10,828 nt of DNA from NCBI GenBank assembly GCA_012962365.1, contig DTXR01000347.1:1-10828 (forward strand), read 5' to 3'. The position numbers and the translations under genes are program-made. The stretch is from Chromatiaceae bacterium (GTDB lineage: Bacteria > Pseudomonadota > Gammaproteobacteria > Chromatiales > Chromatiaceae). Shown here piece by piece: positions 8,719-10,828 of this stretch. The notes below the pieces were generated by a model that worked only from the letters and a program-made list of their open reading frames with translations, was not told the origin of the DNA and made no database searches. The stretch's first letter is position 1. Every line of letters starts with the position of its first letter.

Positions 8719-8816
8719 CCTAATACCCAAGGCACTCGCTCCGCTCACGGGGTGGGCTCTAGCAAGCTACAAGGTGAATTGCGCTTGCGCAAGAGAACGT
8801 GCCCTGGGGTATTGCG
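8719..8816. repeat. Long imperfect inverted repeat in the accA-lysE gap
   Basis: AATACCCAAGGCAC at 8722-8735 pairs with GTGCCCTGGGGTATT at 8799-8813 (13 matches over 15 columns, with one gap). The roughly 63-base interior contains a further perfect hairpin, TTGCGC-TT-GCGCAA, near 8779-8792. The gap 8655-8916 shows no convincing gene: the open frame across it is in the +1 frame of accA's end and resembles nothing I know. I see no rho-independent terminator. The segment may be a small non-autonomous mobile element or REP-like unit; the far end at 8872-8886 (TAAATCAGAGGTTCC, reverse GGAACCTCTGATTTA) resembles an insertion-sequence terminus, but I find no partner copy. Confidence 0.5.
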
Positions 8817-8916
8817 AAGATTTGCAACGAAGAAGCCGGGCATTCTGGGCGCAAGATACGCGTTCACGACTTAAATCAGAGGTTCCTAAGGTAAGAGAAG
8901 TTTCCGAGGCAAGACA

Positions 8917-9549
8917 ATGCCCATGGAATCAATATTAACTTTTATTGTCGCATCAGCATTGCTGAGTATTGCGCCTGGCCCGGACAATATCTTTGTATTC
9001 ACTCAATATGCACTATATGGGAAAAAATTAGGAGTTTTGGTTACGCTTGTTCTTTGCACGGGGTTAATTGTTCACACAAGTGCTGTGGCTCTGGGTATTG
9101 CCGTAATATTTCAAACCTCAACTTTAGCATTTACTGTTCTGAAAGTGGCGGGGGCTATGTATTTGGCCTACTTGGCATGGCAGGCATTTCAAGCATCTGG
9201 AAGCGCCATCAAGGTACTTAGTTCAAGTTTGCACTCTAGCGGTGCATTGTATCGCCGTGGGATAATGATGAATATCACTAATCCGAAGGTATCAATCTTT
9301 TTTCTTGCTTTCTTGCCGCAATTGGCATCGCCAGAATATGGTCAAATTGAACCACAGATATTCCTTTTAGGCGGCATATTCATTTGCGTTGCTTTGGTAG
9401 TTTTTTGCGCAATCGCTTTATTCGCTGGGAGTTTAGGTGGTTTGCTGCACAACTCACCGAGAGCTCAGGTATACTTAAACCGAATAGCTGGCACAGTTTT
9501 CGGAGTGTTAGCACTAAGCTTGGCTACAGTCAGTGCAGAAGGTGAATAA
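8917..9549 (+). CDS. LysE/RhtB-family amino-acid exporter
   Basis: Inner-membrane exporter of the LysE superfamily, a family that exports amino acids such as lysine, threonine, homoserine or leucine; the substrate here cannot be told from sequence. 210 residues, typical for the family. Signatures are SIAPGPDNIFVFTQ near 17-30, VLKVAGAMYLAYLAWQAF in the second half of the first repeat, and MMNITNPKVSIFFLAFLPQ. Five to six hydrophobic helices are visible. GAGG at 8906-8909 is seven bases before the ATG at 8917; the second ATG (8923) would give the more common start MESILTFIV. Base composition is AT-rich (22 GC of 60 in the line from 9001) compared with dnaE (38 of 60 in the line from 5461), suggesting transfer. 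It ends two bases before an attC-like site, so it is probably an integron cassette gene. Confidence 0.87.
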   Translation: MPMESILTFIVASALLSIAPGPDNIFVFTQYALYGKKLGVLVTLVLCTGLIVHTSAVALGIAVIFQTSTLAFTVLKVAGAMYLAYLAWQAFQASGSAIKVLSSSLHSSGALYRRGIMMNITNPKVSIFFLAFLPQLASPEYGQIEPQIFLLGGIFICVALVVFCAIALFAGSLGGLLHNSPRAQVYLNRIAGTVFGVLALSLATVSAEGE

Positions 9550-9551
9550 GC

Positions 9552-9681
9552 ACCTAATAAACGCCTCAAATTTGACCCTGCTGGTAGGTGCGAAATTCTT
9601 GTTTGTAGGCTTCGATAAACCCCATTGAAGCCTAAGCATCATTGCCTTGTGCAGCAGGGAAATTTAGGCTAAACGTTAGGC
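9552..9681 (+). other. Integron attC recombination site (cassette of the lysE-type gene)
   Basis: The 3' core GTTAGGC (9675-9681) fits GTTRRRY exactly. The 5' partner ACCTAAT (9552-9558) fits RYYYAAC except the last base. Inside these, GCCTCAAATTT (9563-9573) plus CCCTGCTG (9576-9583) pairs with CAGCAGGG plus AAATTTAGGC (9652-9669). The 5' arm carries an extra C (9567) and an extra GA (9574-9575) that would bulge on folding, like the extrahelical bases that fix attC polarity. The loop holds a further stem, TAGGCTTC (9606-9613) with GAAGCCTA (9627-9634). The start of the site (AATAAACGCCTCAAA) resembles Vibrio-type attC ends. It lies two bases after a gene stop, where cassette attC sites normally lie. 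Integrases would cut after the G of GTT. No integrase gene is visible. Confidence 0.8.
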
Positions 9682-10128
9682 TTCAATGCAATCTGGAGAG
9701 AATTTTGTAGTTATAATTCGAAGAGCTATCAGTGATGCAATAACAAAAATGCTTAATAGTACTTCATTTGTGTCGTAGTCTGCATACCAGAGACTTATTA
9801 ATTCACCAATCAGTACTACAAGTGCTACATCAAGAATGAAAGTAACTCTTACACGTCCAATTAACAGGTAAGATTGAAAGACTCGAATGAGTTCAAAAGA
9901 AGCAAGGATAATCACTATCTCTTTGATCATTCCCTCGGCTCCGTGCATCCAGTTATCTGGATAAGAGTGATATAGTCCAAGTAATAAATTGATAAATCCA
10001 GAAGCCATCCAGAGATAGATGGCTATCATGAATGTTCCGATAAAAAAGCCAATAATGGTAGAGTGCCCTTTAATGGGAAATATATACGTTTTGTAAACAG
10101 GTTCAGTAGTAGTTGTGCTTTCTTTCAT
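9676..10128 (-). CDS. PsiE-like small four-helix membrane protein
   Basis: 150 residues on the minus strand. Four hydrophobic segments are visible at about 23-52, 66-90, 95-115 and 121-140. The pattern FELIRVFQSYL (78-88) followed by VRVTFILDVALVVLIGELI resembles the phosphate-starvation-inducible PsiE family (inner membrane, function unknown). The match is from memory of the family pattern, so an unrelated small membrane protein remains possible. The ATG at 10126-10128 has no clear Shine-Dalgarno sequence. The TAA stop (9678-9676) lies inside the GTTAGGC core of the attC site, so the gene fills its cassette in reverse orientation. It is AT-rich (21 GC of 60 in the line from 9781), like the neighbouring exporter and unlike the housekeeping cluster. 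Confidence 0.6.
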   Translation of the reverse strand: MKESTTTTEPVYKTYIFPIKGHSTIIGFFIGTFMIAIYLWMASGFINLLLGLYHSYPDNWMHGAEGMIKEIVIILASFELIRVFQSYLLIGRVRVTFILDVALVVLIGELISLWYADYDTNEVLLSIFVIASLIALRIITTKFSPDCIEA

Positions 10129-10170
10129 ATATATTTAAGCAGAGTGAATATTAGTACTGTATTTTAATAA

Positions 10171-10191
10171 TCATATGTTTCACCCATATGA
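10171..10191. repeat. Inverted repeat upstream of the PsiE-like gene
   Basis: TCATATG (10171-10177) and CATATGA (10185-10191) form a perfect 7-base inverted repeat around TTTCACC. It lies about 43 bases before the start of the minus-strand gene in an AT-rich stretch, where an operator or promoter would be expected. No clear -35/-10 pair could be set. Confidence 0.35.
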
Positions 10192-10195
10192 CAAA

Positions 10196-10202
10196 GCCTA
10201 AC
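10196..10202 (+). other. Possible truncated second attC site (5' core only)
   Basis: GCCTAAC is a perfect RYYYAAC box and the exact complement of the GTTAGGC core at 9675-9681. It is placed just beyond the AT-rich PsiE-like gene, where the second cassette's attC should begin. No matching L boxes or GTTRRRY partner follows; the IS110-type remnant begins within about 35 bases. A seven-base match can arise by chance, so this is tentative. Confidence 0.3.
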
Positions 10203-10237
10203 ACATGCCCTGAGGTTGTCCGTCAAGGAAAAACCGA

Positions 10238-10610
10238 CTAATTTGCCAGCGCTTTAACAAGCGGCGAACCCTTGTCTTTCAATGCCATCAGGTATATGGC
10301 CTTGTCATAGGGTTTATGATCCTGCCAGCAGCGCCAGAGGATGTCCTCCTCGGCAGGCTGCGGAACAGATCAGCATCGTCAAAGTTGTCGAAGCATTCAG
10401 CGATCTTTTCATCGAAATAATCGATATGGCCGAGCAACAAAGCCATCTGATGCACCAGGGCAACCACCATCAACTGATTCGGTTCGATAAAGCCGGGATC
10501 ATTGGTCAGCTCAACAGCTGACTTGATGGCCTGGATACGCTTATCAATCACCTCGGCATAGCGGCTATTGTGTTCATAGAATAAAGCGTTCAAAAGTAGC
10601 CACCCTAGTT
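10238..10610 (-). pseudogene. IS110-family transposase remnant with internal deletion
   Basis: Read on the minus strand, one frame (10593 down to about 10350) gives LVHQMALLLGHIDYFDEKIA and ends near DADLFRSLP. A second frame, ending in TAG at 10240-10238, gives ILWRCWQDHKPYDKAIYLMA and then LKDKGSPLVKALAN. In IS110-type transposases the first block precedes GAGP...APRLLAAFG and the second is the extreme C-terminus (usual form RILFRCWQ..TPYDE..YL..L...GSPL). The central ~150 residues between them are missing and the frame changes at the join near 10345-10355. The open frame continues upstream to about 10610 (RRRQLGWLLLNALF), but the N-terminal catalytic DEDD region is absent. The element is therefore dead. 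Family recognition is from memory and needs a search. Confidence 0.65.
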
Positions 10611-10738
10611 GTCTTCGCCGACTCAGAGGCTACAAGCTACTGGCTGATGTGGTTGAGGGCGTGATATTCAAGGATGGTGAACGCGTAGCGCCAGATCAAC
10701 AGCAGGGTGTGACCGAATCAGTCATACACCAGATTTGA
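10605..10738 (+). pseudogene. Possible C-terminal fragment of a second transposase
   Basis: The + frame ending in TGA at 10736-10738 reads RRLRGYKLLADVVEGVIFKD, then GERVAPDQQQGVTESVIHQI. The block looks like coding sequence and resembles the tail seen in some transposases, but I cannot name the family. There is no start codon with a plausible ribosome-binding site, and upstream it runs into the antisense IS110-type remnant. I read it as a truncated gene end left by a nested insertion or deletion. Bases 10739-10828 contain only a weak inverted repeat (CGGCGG at 10753-10758 with CCGCCG at 10814-10819) and nothing else I recognise. Confidence 0.3.
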
Positions 10739-10828
10739 CTATAGCTCGAACACGGCGGCGTGATCCTAAAACAAATCAAGGAATTGAGGGAGGTGAAGCT
10801 TCAAGGCTGCGATCCGCCGGTTAGTTGT

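Noticed and set aside
8685..8723. Short frame starting MPEQRFTNPH as a possible broken tilS start
   Set aside because: Only 12 codons; nothing after it in any frame resembles the TilS SGGxDS loop, so no remnant can be supported.
8635..8874. 79-codon + strand open frame after accA
   Set aside because: Begins inside accA in another frame, has no ribosome-binding site or recognised motif, and runs through the inverted repeat.
9552..9681. The attC hairpin as a simple transcription terminator, or as a minus-strand attC
   Set aside because: There is no T-run after the stem. Read in reverse, the 3' core would be ATTAGGT, which lacks the required GTT, so the + orientation fits best.
10282..10521. 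79-codon + strand open frame
   Set aside because: Antisense to the IS110-type remnant, which has recognisable family motifs on the minus strand.
1..10828. CRISPR arrays, tRNA or rRNA genes
   Set aside because: No regularly spaced direct repeats, and no cloverleaf or rRNA-like sequence was seen on reading either strand.

Overview
The window looks like a chromosomal segment of a sulfur-oxidising gammaproteobacterium, probably Chromatiales-like. Two things suggest this: the gene order fabZ-lpxA-lpxB-rnhB-(soxX-soxA)-dnaE-accA matches the conserved gammaproteobacterial lipid A / replication / fatty-acid cluster, and a thiosulfate-oxidising SoxXA cytochrome pair sits inside that cluster. The lineage is inferred from gene content only.

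Bases 1-8654 are compact, GC-rich and all on the + strand. The 3' end of fabZ overlaps a TTG-started lpxA by four bases. lpxB starts directly after the lpxA stop, and rnhB overlaps the end of lpxB by 25 bases. soxX follows 31 bases later, and soxA overlaps soxX by four bases (ATGA). After a 162-base gap with a plausible extended -10 promoter come dnaE and, 32 bases later, accA. The housekeeping genes make lipid A (LpxA, LpxB), supply and elongate fatty acids (FabZ, AccA), repair ribonucleotides in DNA (RnhB) and replicate the chromosome (DnaE). SoxX and SoxA form the periplasmic c-type cytochrome that attaches thiosulfate to the SoxYZ carrier. No other sox gene is present here.

Bases 8655-10828 are different. 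The two intact genes here are AT-rich (about 35-37% GC in sampled lines, against about 63% in a dnaE line), orientations are mixed, and the region reads as an accessory island. It holds a 262-base gap with a long imperfect inverted repeat, then a LysE/RhtB-type exporter gene. That gene is followed at once by what I read as an integron attC recombination site (9552-9681). Next is a reverse-strand PsiE-like membrane protein gene whose stop codon lies inside the attC core. Then come a possible truncated second attC (10196-10202), a reverse-strand IS110-type transposase remnant with an internal deletion, and a short forward-strand fragment that may be the tail of another transposase. The last ~90 bases hold nothing I can name. 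I interpret the island as a small integron cassette cluster without a visible integrase, later damaged by insertion sequences.
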